Assembly: GCA_964458775.1 (NCBI GenBank)
Contig: CAYWLQ010000004.1
Span: 1 to 64,000, forward strand
Reading direction: 5' to 3'
DNA: 64,000 bases
DNA from: CAYWLQ01 sp964458775
GTDB lineage: Bacteria; Myxococcota_A; Polyangia; JAAYKL01
Under the pieces are notes generated by a model. That model was given only the letters and a program-made list of their open reading frames with translations. It was not told the DNA's origin and made no database searches. Both the position numbers and the translations under genes were made by a program. This document shows, in pieces, positions 26,862 through 35,854 of the stretch (its first letter is position 1; each line of letters opens with the position of its first letter).

Positions 26862-27433
26862 GAGATTGTCCCCTTAAGTATTATTTTTATTCGATTACGA
26901 AAGTTAGAAGGAAAACTAGGTTCTGCTAAAACACCTGCTAACCTTCCCATTCTAATCAGCAAACTGCCTTCTTCTGAAGGTAGTCGGTAAGATAGAGTTA
27001 ACAGTGTATCGTGTAATCTGCATAAGGCGATAGCGACTGCAGCAAGACCCTTTTCTCGATCTGAGGGATTGGAGCGCGAAACTCCTAATGCAATTTTTAA
27101 ATCTGAAGTTTTCCAGTTTTGTCCAATAACGGATAGTATATTTTCCTCTTGATAAACAGGAACAATCCATAAAGGTAATGATGTGTTGGGGTATTTTGAA
27201 AACGATGATTGCAGAGCTTGTTTTAGATCGAGGTGTGAAACTCCGAGTGACAAAACTTCCAATATTTCTTCAATTGCCGCTCGATTGGAAGGTGACAAAA
27301 CACTCCATTGTTTTGGGGTGTTGGGTGTAATTCCCCTTGAGTATGCAGCTACTGCGGCAGCTAATATAGCTCCTCCTCTGGAAAGCAAGGCTTTTAAACT
27401 ATCTTGTTTTGGTAATTTAGAATTTTCAGACAT
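26849..27433 (-). CDS. Unknown protein coupled to SctL-like gene, possible SctK-type accessory protein
   Basis: A 194-residue, mostly helical cytoplasmic protein with no signal or TM segment and no motif I recognise. Its stop overlaps the SctL-like gene, so the two are co-translated. Type III sorting-platform proteins of the SctK/OrgA class have similar size and are often encoded directly before sctL; this is the only basis for the suggestion. ATG at 27433 is the natural start. Confidence 0.5.
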   Translation of the reverse strand: MSENSKLPKQDSLKALLSRGGAILAAAVAAYSRGITPNTPKQWSVLSPSNRAAIEEILEVLSLGVSHLDLKQALQSSFSKYPNTSLPLWIVPVYQEENILSVIGQNWKTSDLKIALGVSRSNPSDREKGLAAVAIALCRLHDTLLTLSYRLPSEEGSLLIRMGRLAGVLAEPSFPSNFRNRIKIILKGTISWEE

Positions 27434-27630
27434 AATTTTGTTCTAAAAATACGCATAACATACCAAATAAGAAGTTTGCAACACGTATATTCAACATGCC
27501 TTCTTAGCTGTAACTGTGATATTTTGTCTAAAAAAGATGTGTTTAAGCCGACAAACAAAAATATTGTCGTATATACTAGTTAAACAATTGTCCCTTTTTA
27601 TCGAAAGCACCTCTATAGATGGAGATAAAA

Positions 27631-29406
27631 ATGACTGGAAACCGCTTTTATGTAAATGAAGAGAGTCCCTGGCTAAAACCCGAATCAGGATGGCCGGACG
27701 AAGTTCCTCATCAATTTCAAACAGATGAACGCTCTCTTTATGAAGTATTGTCTGATTCTTGCAAAGATTATGCTGACAGAAGAGTTATCTGGTTTGAACC
27801 TCTCAATACGGAAATAACTTATAGAGAACTAAAGTTAGCTGTAGATCGCTTTGCTTCAGGACTGTATCAACATAATATTAGAAAAGGTGATACGGTGGCA
27901 CTTATGCTTCCCAATAGTCCGCAGTATATTACTGCCTATTATGCATGTCATTGCATCGGCGCAGCGGTAACCGGTATTAATCCTCTCTATAAACCACAGG
28001 AGGTACTTCATCAACTGAAGACTACAAAGGCCAAGGCTCTTATTGTTCTGGATATGCTTTATGAATCTCAGGTCTCGTCCATATGGGATAAATCAGGAGT
28101 CGAGTTATTGGTTACCACTAATATTGTAGATATGATTAAGGGGAATCATCTCAAAAAACTATTGGGAAAGCTTTTGGGAAAGATTCCGCAAGGCAGCGTA
28201 CCCGCTTCTTCTCGTTATTTTAACAGTCTGCTTTCAACAAAAGAAAGCCTTCCCAAAATATCAATAGACTGCCATGAGCCGGCTGTCTATTTGATGACCG
28301 GAGGCACTACAGGTGTTCCCAAAGCAGCGGTTCTAACTCACTTTAATTGTGTTAACAATGCCAAGCAATGCACACATTGGATATACAACATCAAACCGGG
28401 GACGGCTTATATTGGGATTCTTCCTTTGTTTCACGCTTTTGCGATGACCACTTTCATGAACACTATGTTGCGTTCCGGAGGGTTTGCAATGCTGTTTCCC
28501 AAACCCCCTCCGACAGATGTTCTTGTTGAGAAAATCATTCAATTCGGACCTCCAGAGGGAACAATCTATTGCGGTGCAGAAGTATTGTTTAAGCGTATGG
28601 CTGATTTTTTGGAAGATGAAACCAATAAAGCAAAATACAAAGATGCACTCCAGGGAAAACTGACCTTGTGCATTTCAGGAGCAAGTCCTCTTCATCGTCC
28701 CGTTCAGGAAGCCTTTGAGAAGAATACCGGTGCAAAACTCTCAGAGGGTTACGGTCTGACAGAGTCTTCACCGGTAGTCAGTTGTGCTCCGTTTTGGGGT
28801 AAAAGAAGTGTAGGAACAATCGGTCTACCCTTTCCTGGAACAGATTGGCGGATTGTGGATAAGATGGACTACAATAAAAAGATGGAGCAAGGAAGAGAAA
28901 ATGTAGGAGAACTGGCAGTTGCCGGTCCGGGGGTAATGAAGGAATATTTAAATCGTTCTGAGGAAACGGCAGAAACACTAGTGGAAATAGACGGAAAGAA
29001 GTGGCTTCTTACCGGAGACATCGGATACATGGATGAATTAGGTCGAGTGGTAATTCTTGATCGAAAAAAACAGCTGATAAAATTTAAGGGCATGTCAGTC
29101 TTTCCCAAAGAGGTTGAAGAGCTTATCGCCGGACACGAAGCCGTTAATGAGGCAGCCGTAGCCGGTCTTCCTGACAGCACTTATGGAGAGATAATTAAAG
29201 CATGGATTGTTCTTAAGGAAGACAAGAAAAACAATATTACCGAAGATGAGATGAAGAATTGGTGCGAAGAAAACATGGCACATTACAAGGTGCCCAAACT
29301 GATTGAATTTAGAGATGAAATACCCAAAAACATTATCGGCAAAGTACTGAGAAGAGAACTGCAAGAAAAAGATCCCATATGGCTTAAGGCCCATCTTGAA
29401 CCTTAA
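27631..29406 (+). CDS. Long-chain fatty-acyl-CoA ligase-like AMP-forming enzyme
   Basis: A 591-residue member of the ANL superfamily. The P-loop is MTGGTTGVPKAAVLTH, with LPLFHAFAM, the A5 motif GYGLTESSP, the A7/A8 region TGDIGYMDELGRVVILDRKKQLIKFKG cut here to TGDIGYMDELG and RKKQLIKFKG, and the catalytic Lys near NIIGKVLRREL. It makes acyl-adenylates and loads them on CoA or a carrier protein. ATG at 27631 has GGAG six bases upstream; ATG at 27619 is in frame. It converges with the PlsC gene and sits about 1 kb before the beta-branching operon, so it may activate that operon's product or starter. Chain length is not readable. Confidence 0.9.
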   Translation: MTGNRFYVNEESPWLKPESGWPDEVPHQFQTDERSLYEVLSDSCKDYADRRVIWFEPLNTEITYRELKLAVDRFASGLYQHNIRKGDTVALMLPNSPQYITAYYACHCIGAAVTGINPLYKPQEVLHQLKTTKAKALIVLDMLYESQVSSIWDKSGVELLVTTNIVDMIKGNHLKKLLGKLLGKIPQGSVPASSRYFNSLLSTKESLPKISIDCHEPAVYLMTGGTTGVPKAAVLTHFNCVNNAKQCTHWIYNIKPGTAYIGILPLFHAFAMTTFMNTMLRSGGFAMLFPKPPPTDVLVEKIIQFGPPEGTIYCGAEVLFKRMADFLEDETNKAKYKDALQGKLTLCISGASPLHRPVQEAFEKNTGAKLSEGYGLTESSPVVSCAPFWGKRSVGTIGLPFPGTDWRIVDKMDYNKKMEQGRENVGELAVAGPGVMKEYLNRSEETAETLVEIDGKKWLLTGDIGYMDELGRVVILDRKKQLIKFKGMSVFPKEVEELIAGHEAVNEAAVAGLPDSTYGEIIKAWIVLKEDKKNNITEDEMKNWCEENMAHYKVPKLIEFRDEIPKNIIGKVLRRELQEKDPIWLKAHLEP

Positions 29407-29446
29407 CTTTTCGTCGGAAATAGACTCTGAGAGTCGTTCTAACCTT

Positions 29447-30187
29447 TTATTTATTTGTTAATATGTCTGAGTTTAGAGCTTCGTACATAATCTGTCTGGT
29501 TTCTTCCATCAAAGCAGTATCTGACTTATTTGCAGAGACAATGGGAGAATGAATGACTAATTTTGCTTTACCGGGAAAAAGCATAAGGCTCTTTGTTTGA
29601 ACAATTTCACGAGTACCGTGAATTGTTACCGGAAGTACAGGCAATCCAAGATCACAGGCCATTTTGAAAGCACCTTTTTTAAACTTTCCCAACTCTCCTG
29701 TTTTGCTGCGAGTGCCTTCAGGAAATAGTATTACGGAGGTTCCGTTTACGATGATTTTTTGAGCAGACTCCAGTGATTCCAACGCCTTTTTTGTATTTGA
29801 TCGGTCAATAAAAATATGTCCCAAAGCTTCGCAGGCAAACCCCAAAAAAGGGACTTTGCGCAGCTCTTTTTTCATTACCCACCTAAAATCAACACCCAAC
29901 CATCCATAAAGAGCAACGATATCGTAGACGCTCTGGTGATTGGCAACAATAATATATGATTGATTTCTATCTATATTCTCCTTTCCTTGAGTCGTAACAA
30001 AAACGGGGGTCATATAACATATTAGTCGAGACCAAAGTCCTCCGCAGTATTTTCCCGCAACTCTCGGACCTGCCATCGGAGCAATAACAAGAGATAAGAT
30101 TGCAAAAAACAGTGTAGATAATCCCAAATAAGGTGCAAACACCAACCATGCCCAAAGTTGATATGGGTATATTAATATTCTCTTCAT
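29447..30187 (-). CDS. PlsC-type 1-acyl-glycerol-3-phosphate acyltransferase
   Basis: A 246-residue membrane protein. The catalytic NH-x4-D motif is NHQSVYD; motif II appears as FIDRSN and motif III as FPEGTRSK, with VTIHGTREI after it. An N-terminal hydrophobic helix pair (about 10-45) anchors it. The family adds an acyl chain to lysophosphatidate or similar acceptors in the inner membrane. It is divergent from the ECH2 gene of the beta-branching operon and convergent with the acyl ligase, so it may handle the special acyl chain. That link is inference. Confidence 0.9.
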   Translation of the reverse strand: MKRILIYPYQLWAWLVFAPYLGLSTLFFAILSLVIAPMAGPRVAGKYCGGLWSRLICYMTPVFVTTQGKENIDRNQSYIIVANHQSVYDIVALYGWLGVDFRWVMKKELRKVPFLGFACEALGHIFIDRSNTKKALESLESAQKIIVNGTSVILFPEGTRSKTGELGKFKKGAFKMACDLGLPVLPVTIHGTREIVQTKSLMLFPGKAKLVIHSPIVSANKSDTALMEETRQIMYEALNSDILTNK

Positions 30188-30378
30188 AAATCATCCAATC
30201 GCAAAACCTGAAATTTTATGTCAGTCATCAAAACGACGCAGGCGGGAGCCTACATTTATTTCAACGTCCAATCAACACCATCGACAATTCGTACTTGTTA
30301 AAGGCAATAGTTTTTTCCAGTTGAATTATAGTTAAATATTTTATAGGTTTTCACACCTTGATAAGGGGGTTTTCCAAA

Positions 30379-31131
30379 ATGGGTAAACGAATTACATTAA
30401 GTGCACATCCCGCCGATGAACGTATCGGAATGCTGTCAATGCATGATGAAGAATCTAAGAATACCTTTACAGATTCTTTTGTTGACGATTTTATGGAAAT
30501 ATTAAATCAACTTCAAAAAAACAAGACCTATCGGGTAATAATATTATCCGGTCTTAAGGATGTATTTTGTGCAGGCGCCGCTAAAGAAGCCTTAATGTCT
30601 ATTTTTGAAGGAGAATTGGAAGTAAAAGACTTGGCACTTTCTGAGCTTCTCCTCAATATCCCAATACCTGTGATCGCAGCCATGGAGGGCGCAGCTTTAG
30701 GCGGCGGTTTTGTAGTTGCCCTTTGTTGTGATATTGTTCTCATGAACGAAAAGAAAATGTACGGAACTAATTTTACTAACATGGGTTTTACACCCGGCAT
30801 GGGAGCAACTAGGTTACTGCAAGGTTTAGTAGGCGATTTTGTTGCTAACGAAATGATGTTTCGCGGTAGATTGATGAAGGGACGAGAATATAAAGGAAGA
30901 AGCTTAATTAACTACATACTTCCCGGAGAAGAAATTCTGTCAAAAGCATTGGATATTGCTCTTGATATTGTTGACAAACCCATAAAGACTCTTCAAATCC
31001 TGAAGTACTCAGTTTCCTTGAATAAACGTAAGCTTCTTCTTGATGCCAGGGTTCATGAAGATTTCATGCATAAGATCTCCTTCGGCAGTCCCGAAACACG
31101 GCAAATAATTGAACGTATGTACAACGGTTGA
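30379..31131 (+). CDS. PksI/CurF-ECH2-like enoyl-CoA hydratase-fold decarboxylase
   Basis: A 250-residue crotonase-fold protein. It matches the second crotonase of polyketide beta-branching cassettes: SGLKDVFCAGA, IPVIAAMEGAALGGGF (oxyanion hole), and the diagnostic TNFTNMGFTPGMGATRL, close to the NFMKYGFTPGMGAT type of PksI. ECH2 decarboxylates a glutaconyl-ACP intermediate to leave a beta-methyl branch. AAGGGGG lies nine bases before ATG 30379, preferred over TTG 30358. It is the first gene of the cluster, 231 bp before the ACP, which has its own promoter. ECH2 rather than general fatty-acid hydratase is well supported by motif and context. Confidence 0.82.
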   Translation: MGKRITLSAHPADERIGMLSMHDEESKNTFTDSFVDDFMEILNQLQKNKTYRVIILSGLKDVFCAGAAKEALMSIFEGELEVKDLALSELLLNIPIPVIAAMEGAALGGGFVVALCCDIVLMNEKKMYGTNFTNMGFTPGMGATRLLQGLVGDFVANEMMFRGRLMKGREYKGRSLINYILPGEEILSKALDIALDIVDKPIKTLQILKYSVSLNKRKLLLDARVHEDFMHKISFGSPETRQIIERMYNG

Positions 31132-31208
31132 ATTTTAGAGCATACTGCGATATGGGCAAAGCAGTTGTTTAACCTTTGTATTGTCCGAATGAGGATTTTT
31201 CATCCGGA

Positions 31209-31237
31209 TTGACAACGGCGGACAAAAATATTATAAG
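31209..31237 (+). promoter_or_regulatory. Sigma-70-type promoter for the ACP-led operon
   Basis: TTGACA (31209-31214), a 17-bp spacer and TATAAG (31232-31237) match the housekeeping consensus in 11 of 12 positions. The ACP start is 126 bp downstream of the -10. The promoter would drive the ACP to HMG-CoA synthase genes independently of ECH2. Confidence 0.7.
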
Positions 31238-31362
31238 GCGCCTGTTTTTTTGAAATATGGAATTTAGGTTGTATAAACATATCGAAATAATTAAGGATTA
31301 ATAACAATCAAACATCGGCTGTTATAGCTGAAAACAAAATTACATCTGGAGGCAACAAGAAA

Positions 31363-31617
31363 ATGACCCACGACGAAGTATTTGCAATATTAAAGAAGCA
31401 CATTATGGAACAGCTTGAAGATGAGGTAGAAGAAGATCAAATCGACATTGAGAAATCTATGGTCGACTTGGGTGCCAACAGCCTCGATATCGTTGAAATC
31501 GTAACCAACACAATGCGTGAGCTAAAAATAAAAATCCCAAGGGATGAACTTGCAGCAATTAATACTATGAAGGGCTTGGTCGCAGCGATGACTGAGTTCA
31601 AGAATAAAAGCAACTAA
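31363..31617 (+). CDS. Donor-type acyl carrier protein (AcpK-like)
   Basis: An 84-residue ACP. The phosphopantetheine site is Ser40 in DLGANSLDIVEIV. GANS instead of the usual GADS, followed by a second conserved block (KIPRDELAAINTMKGL), is the pattern of AcpK/TaB-like donor ACPs that carry acetyl or malonyl groups to HMG-CoA synthase homologues in beta-branching. GGAGG lies ten bases before the ATG. A PksG-like protein and an ECH2 in the same cluster fit this role. Confidence 0.85.
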   Translation: MTHDEVFAILKKHIMEQLEDEVEEDQIDIEKSMVDLGANSLDIVEIVTNTMRELKIKIPRDELAAINTMKGLVAAMTEFKNKSN

Positions 31618-31641
31618 TTAAAAGATGCTTTGAGTACGCTT

Positions 31642-31657
31642 TTCACAGTACTGTGAA
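31642..31657. promoter_or_regulatory. Perfect 16-bp palindrome
   Basis: TTCACAGTACTGTGAA is fully self-complementary. It sits 24 bp after the ACP stop codon. No T-run follows, so it looks more like an operator than a terminator. The binding protein is unknown. Confidence 0.45.
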
Positions 31658-31818
31658 CGGATCATGTTTCGGGCACGGGCATGTGTAGATTTTGAAATTT
31701 GTAATATAAGCTTGACTTGTATTTGTTTTCATTTTTACCAACACTGTTTATTTGCGTGCTGAGAGCATAACCGGCGGATTCAATATAGAATCTTCTGAGA
31801 TAGATGTTTTTGTAAAAA

Positions 31819-32028
31819 ATGTTCGCGTGTGAGAAGCGAGTAAAAACCCCTATGTTGTTTTCAAAGGAAGTCTTGTTGTTCCTTCAAGAAATGGTCGGAG
31901 AGAAGAAGTGCATCTATAAGGTTGGTATTGAATATCTTGATGGACAACGTACTTCCATGTTAATTGACCATCACAAAGTGAACGATCTTTTTAAAGGGTT
32001 CACTTTTCAGGGCATTGGCAATCGGTGA
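31819..32028 (+). CDS. Small hypothetical protein in beta-branching operon
   Basis: A 69-residue open frame from ATG 31819, ending 12 bp before the dehydratase gene. A later ATG at 31852 would give 58 residues beginning MLFSKEV. Neither has a strong ribosome binding site. The predicted protein is mixed helix and strand with no motif I know. Its position suggests either a real small subunit or a leader frame for the dehydratase. Confidence 0.4.
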   Translation: MFACEKRVKTPMLFSKEVLLFLQEMVGEKKCIYKVGIEYLDGQRTSMLIDHHKVNDLFKGFTFQGIGNR

Positions 32029-32040
32029 GGAATAAACATT

Positions 32041-32568
32041 TTGGATTACGAACAACTGGCAAAACAATACAGAAAAAAAGCAATTTTGGACGTAGATTCA
32101 GCTACATTATCCAAGGTTAATTACAGACGTTCTGATATTGAGAAATTGTTGCCCCATCGTCATCCATTTTTGTTGGTTGACGGGATAACGGGAATAGATC
32201 TTCAACAGCAAGGAATAGTGGGTTTTAGGAAAATTGATCCGCAAGATCCAATTTTTAAAGGCCATTTCCCAAACTATCCAATTCTGCCCGGGGTTTTGCA
32301 AATTGAGATGATAGGACAGCTTGCCATTTGTTTTTATGATTTTCACAAGCGACAATGTGTCGACATGCCTGATGATACAGTAACATTGGGTGTAAGAGCG
32401 CTTAAAATCTATCATACATTGTTTCAACACGAAGTGCTTCCGAACGATGAAGTAACAATTTTAGCTAAGCTACTCGAAAAGGACGATTATACTTTTCGAG
32501 GTATCGGACAAATTCTAAACGGAAACAAGGTTTGTACGATTGCTATTGCCGAGTTTTATATAGTATAG
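32041..32568 (+). CDS. FabZ-like hotdog dehydratase
   Basis: A 175-residue hotdog protein. The active site is complete: His75 in GHFPNYPILPG and Glu89 in VLQIEMIGQ, matching FabZ HFP-x2-P-x2-PG and E-x2-AQ blocks. LLPHRHPFLLVD is the typical FabZ N-terminal strand. It dehydrates 3-hydroxyacyl-ACP. The 30-residue N-terminal extension is longer than in E. coli FabZ. Start is TTG at 32041, ten bases after a GAGG. As no ECH1 (PksH) is present, this enzyme could also dehydrate the HMG-type intermediate, which is speculative. Confidence 0.85.
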   Translation: MDYEQLAKQYRKKAILDVDSATLSKVNYRRSDIEKLLPHRHPFLLVDGITGIDLQQQGIVGFRKIDPQDPIFKGHFPNYPILPGVLQIEMIGQLAICFYDFHKRQCVDMPDDTVTLGVRALKIYHTLFQHEVLPNDEVTILAKLLEKDDYTFRGIGQILNGNKVCTIAIAEFYIV

Positions 32569-32604
32569 AGCAAACCGGTCTTTTTAGAAGAAGAGGATCA
32601 TACT

Positions 32605-33897
32605 ATGAGCGAAAAGAGAAGAGTTGTTGTTACAGGAATGGGAATCCTAACGCCGATTGGCGACAATTTGGATGATTACTATAAAAATCTAATTGCAGGT
32701 AAATCCGCAATTACCAACTGGCGCTATCTTGATACTTCAAAAATTCGCTGTAAGGTTGGCGGAGATCTTGGAGACTATGATTACAAAAAGTATATGAACG
32801 AGTATCTTGCGCCAAGAATGCCCGCAGATGCATTTAAGCGAATGAAAAAGATTCTCAAAACTGCTCCTTTAGCTACCCGACTTACTGTGATTACGGTAGT
32901 TCAGGCATATATAGATGCAGGGCTTTTTGATGTTAAAGACCTAGATCCCACAAGAGTAAACGCTGTGCTGGGAGGTCATAATTTTAATAGCAATTACATC
33001 TACGAAAATTTCAAACAATTTCAGGATGAGCCCGAATATATAAACGGAATGATGGGAATTTGTGTATATGACACAGATCTCATCGCCAGCGCAGCAGAAG
33101 TCTGTCAGATACTGGGAAGAGTTTACAGTATCGGCGGTACTTGTACCAGTTCTACCGTAGCAATGATGCACGGCTTAAGAGAGATCCGTTCTGGAGATAA
33201 TGACATTTCTGTAGTTACAGGCGGTGTTTTGGACTATTCGCCGCTTGATCTGCAAGCTCTTATTCTAGTTAGTGCGATTAGTTATAAAAGCTTTAACGAT
33301 GCTCCGTCTAAATCTTCAAGACCCTATGATATTGCAAGAGAGGGCTTTGTTCCGTCTCACGGCGGCGGAGTTCTTATTTTCGAGGAATTGGAGCATGCGA
33401 AAAAACGCAATGCTAAGATTTATGCCGAAGTACTTGAAGTCGATTGTAATTCGGACGGAAATCACCTGTCAAATCCATCAACAGACGGACAATCTCGCTT
33501 AATGAACGGTGTGCTGAAAAAGGCAGGGGTGAGACCCGAGCAAATTGATTATGTAAACGCTCATGCAACCTCTACACCTCTTGGAGATCGTGTAGAGATA
33601 GCAAGTATTAAAAGAGTATTCGGTGACCATGTTAAAAAGCTAAAGGTCAACGCATCAAAATCAATGCTAGGGCATGCGGGTTGGTCGGCCGGCGCGGTGG
33701 AATCCATCGGCGCTATTTTGCAAATGAATCATAACAGACTTCACCCCTCGATAAATATTGATAATATTGACCCTGAGATTGACATTGATGTCTGTGCAAA
33801 TAAAGCTCAGGATTGGGAAATCAATTATCTTATGAAGAACTCCTTCGGCTTCGGCGGTCTCAACGCCTGTGCAGTTTTTAAGAAGTTCAAAGAATAA
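32605..33897 (+). CDS. FabF-like beta-ketoacyl-ACP synthase
   Basis: A 430-residue condensing enzyme with the full Cys-His-His triad: Cys180 in GGTCTSSTVAM, His320 in NAHATSTPLGD, His357 in SMLGHAGWSAG. It is a type II free-standing KS. In standard beta-branching cassettes the KS (PksF) has Ser instead of Cys and only decarboxylates malonyl-ACP; here the Cys is intact, so true condensation is expected. There is no chain-length-factor partner next to it. GVPSHGGGVLIFEEL and FGFGGLNACAVF are usual late KS signatures (first block reads EGFVPSHGGG). Confidence 0.9.
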   Translation: MSEKRRVVVTGMGILTPIGDNLDDYYKNLIAGKSAITNWRYLDTSKIRCKVGGDLGDYDYKKYMNEYLAPRMPADAFKRMKKILKTAPLATRLTVITVVQAYIDAGLFDVKDLDPTRVNAVLGGHNFNSNYIYENFKQFQDEPEYINGMMGICVYDTDLIASAAEVCQILGRVYSIGGTCTSSTVAMMHGLREIRSGDNDISVVTGGVLDYSPLDLQALILVSAISYKSFNDAPSKSSRPYDIAREGFVPSHGGGVLIFEELEHAKKRNAKIYAEVLEVDCNSDGNHLSNPSTDGQSRLMNGVLKKAGVRPEQIDYVNAHATSTPLGDRVEIASIKRVFGDHVKKLKVNASKSMLGHAGWSAGAVESIGAILQMNHNRLHPSINIDNIDPEIDIDVCANKAQDWEINYLMKNSFGFGGLNACAVFKKFKE

Positions 33898-33907
33898 AGG
33901 AATGCTC

Positions 33908-35038
33908 ATGTCCAGCTCATTAGATGCAGGACTGCTTGGTCGTTTGGTCGAAGACGCCGAAGCAGTGTGGCCGGATAATTTTGAAGATATTGAGACAATG
34001 TTTAACCGTTGTTGTTTTGCCATTTCATGGGATGCGGTAAAAAAACTCGGCCTATTCTCGCAAAAAGGCGATGTTGAAACATTGTCTTCGATCAGAGAAA
34101 AGATAGCTCTTTTTAAAGATGCGGAATATGTCCTAAAACACGTTTTACGTATTTTATGTGATGAGCAGGTTTTGGCCGAAAAAGATGACGGCTATATTTG
34201 TATTGACAATGAACCCTATATCGAAACTCCGGCTGAGTCTCTAGTTGCAGCTACCAGAGCTTTTCCCGAAGAAGGTGCTCCATTTCAATGGTTAGCCAGA
34301 TCCGGTGACGGTCTTGTTCCTTTTATTCAAGGAAAATTATTTGCCGAAGAAGTAATGTTTCCCGGCGGAAGTTTTAAATTGGTGGAAGAAGTATACAATA
34401 CTTCCAATGTCTATAGTTTTTATTCAAAATTGGCCGGTAGAGCTGTAAAGCGTTTTGTGGAAGAGCACTTTTCAAAGCCTATTACTATGTTTGAAATTGG
34501 GGCGGGAACCGGAAACGGAACTGCCAATGTTTTAACTCAAACAAGTGATAAATTCGAAAAATATATTTTTACAGATGTAGGTAAAGCACTTGTTCAAATG
34601 GGGCAAAGGCGGTTTAAGAAGTCAGGATATGACTTTTTAGAGTACCGCACGTTTGATGCCTGTAAAAGCCTTGCTGAGCAGGATTTTTCTGAATCCTCAG
34701 TTGACCTAGCCTTAGCGGTTAACGTTATGCATGCGACCGACGATATTCTTGTCGGTCTTGAGAATACCAAAAAGCTTCTGAAAAACAACGGTGTGTTAAT
34801 TCTATCTGAGATAGCCCCTCCCCAAGGAGGCATTTATCGGTATATGGAGTTAACTTTCGGTCTGCTTCCCAGCTACGGAGTTTACACGGATAGAATACTT
34901 CGTCCTACAGCTCCAATTATAAGACCGGCAGAATGGGTAAGCGCTTTTAAGAAGGTCGGTTTTAGAGAAGTCGAAATTGTTCCGGGTGATCGCTCTTCGT
35001 CAATGGATAGGGGCGGAATCGTTATCGGAATAAAATAG
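33908..35038 (+). CDS. SAM-dependent methyltransferase of polyketide type
   Basis: A 376-residue class I methyltransferase. Motif I is EIGAGTGNGTANV (about 196-208). An ALAVNVMHATDD stretch resembles motif II/post-I of PKS C-methyltransferase domains, followed by LLKNNGVLILSEIAPPQ. The 190-residue N-terminal part looks like a winged-helix dimerisation domain (LRILCDEQVLAEKDDG). The arrangement resembles excised cMT domains. AAAGG lies seven bases before the ATG at 33908. It would methylate a beta-keto carbon or an oxygen; C-methylation is favoured by similarity but not proven. It lies 10 bp after the KS stop. Confidence 0.8.
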   Translation: MSSSLDAGLLGRLVEDAEAVWPDNFEDIETMFNRCCFAISWDAVKKLGLFSQKGDVETLSSIREKIALFKDAEYVLKHVLRILCDEQVLAEKDDGYICIDNEPYIETPAESLVAATRAFPEEGAPFQWLARSGDGLVPFIQGKLFAEEVMFPGGSFKLVEEVYNTSNVYSFYSKLAGRAVKRFVEEHFSKPITMFEIGAGTGNGTANVLTQTSDKFEKYIFTDVGKALVQMGQRRFKKSGYDFLEYRTFDACKSLAEQDFSESSVDLALAVNVMHATDDILVGLENTKKLLKNNGVLILSEIAPPQGGIYRYMELTFGLLPSYGVYTDRILRPTAPIIRPAEWVSAFKKVGFREVEIVPGDRSSSMDRGGIVIGIK

Positions 35039-35055
35039 AAGTGAGGTTGATTGAT

Positions 35056-35817
35056 ATGCTGCTCGAAGGAAAAAATGTCTTTTTCACTGGCGGTTCAAGA
35101 GGTATCGGACATGATGCGGTTCTAGAGCTTGCCAAACACGGTGCCAATATTGCTTTTACCTATGTAAATAATGAAGCTTCTGCTGCTAAAACAGCCGAAG
35201 AGATAAAGGCAATAAATCCTAATGCAAAGGTTATGTTTTATCAGTTAAACGTGAAAGACTCTAAGCAAGTTGAGAAAGTTGCAGACAAAGCAATAGAGGA
35301 CATGGGGTCTATTAATGTGGTTGTTAACAACGCAGGAAATCTTAACGATAATCTGGTTGTAAACATGTCTGATGAGCAGTGGTTTGATGTCATCAATACT
35401 CATCTGTCAGGAACTTTTTTTGTTTGCCGTTCATTCATAAATGAATTCTTATATAATAAGGGCGGTAAATTTATTAACACTTCTTCTATTACATATACAG
35501 GTTCAGCCGGACAGGCAAACTACTCTGCTGCCAAAGCAGGTATTATCGGTTTTTCTCGCGCTTTGGCTAAAGAGTGGGGCAAGAAAAACATTTATACAAA
35601 TATAATAGTGCCGGGCTACTACGACACCGAACTGACCCGCGCCAATGCCACAGAGATAGTTGTGGACAATTTTGTTCGTATGTCATCTCTTAAACGTGCA
35701 GGTCAGGGATATGAGTACGGTCGCGCTATTGTGTTCTTCGCCTCAGATCTCTCCTCTTTTGTTAACGGTCATGTTCTTGAGGTGACAGGCGGTCTCGAAA
35801 CCATTCCGCCCATCTGA
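35056..35817 (+). CDS. FabG-like 3-oxoacyl-ACP reductase
   Basis: A 253-residue SDR. TGGSRGIG (10-17) binds NADPH, NNAGN follows, and the catalytic SSITYTGSAGQANYSAAKAG has Tyr156 and Lys160. It would reduce the beta-keto group formed by the upstream KS. ATG at 35056 is preferred over GTG 35041 because of GAGG upstream. It lies 17 bp after the methyltransferase, inside the same operon. Confidence 0.9.
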   Translation: MLLEGKNVFFTGGSRGIGHDAVLELAKHGANIAFTYVNNEASAAKTAEEIKAINPNAKVMFYQLNVKDSKQVEKVADKAIEDMGSINVVVNNAGNLNDNLVVNMSDEQWFDVINTHLSGTFFVCRSFINEFLYNKGGKFINTSSITYTGSAGQANYSAAKAGIIGFSRALAKEWGKKNIYTNIIVPGYYDTELTRANATEIVVDNFVRMSSLKRAGQGYEYGRAIVFFASDLSSFVNGHVLEVTGGLETIPPI

Positions 35818-35854
35818 TAATGACAAATTAGACCGTATAAGGAGAAAACAGCAA

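Noticed and set aside
29423..29435. GACTC-TGA-GAGTC hairpin between convergent acyl ligase and PlsC genes
   Set aside because: Stem is only five base pairs with no T-run; too weak to call a terminator.
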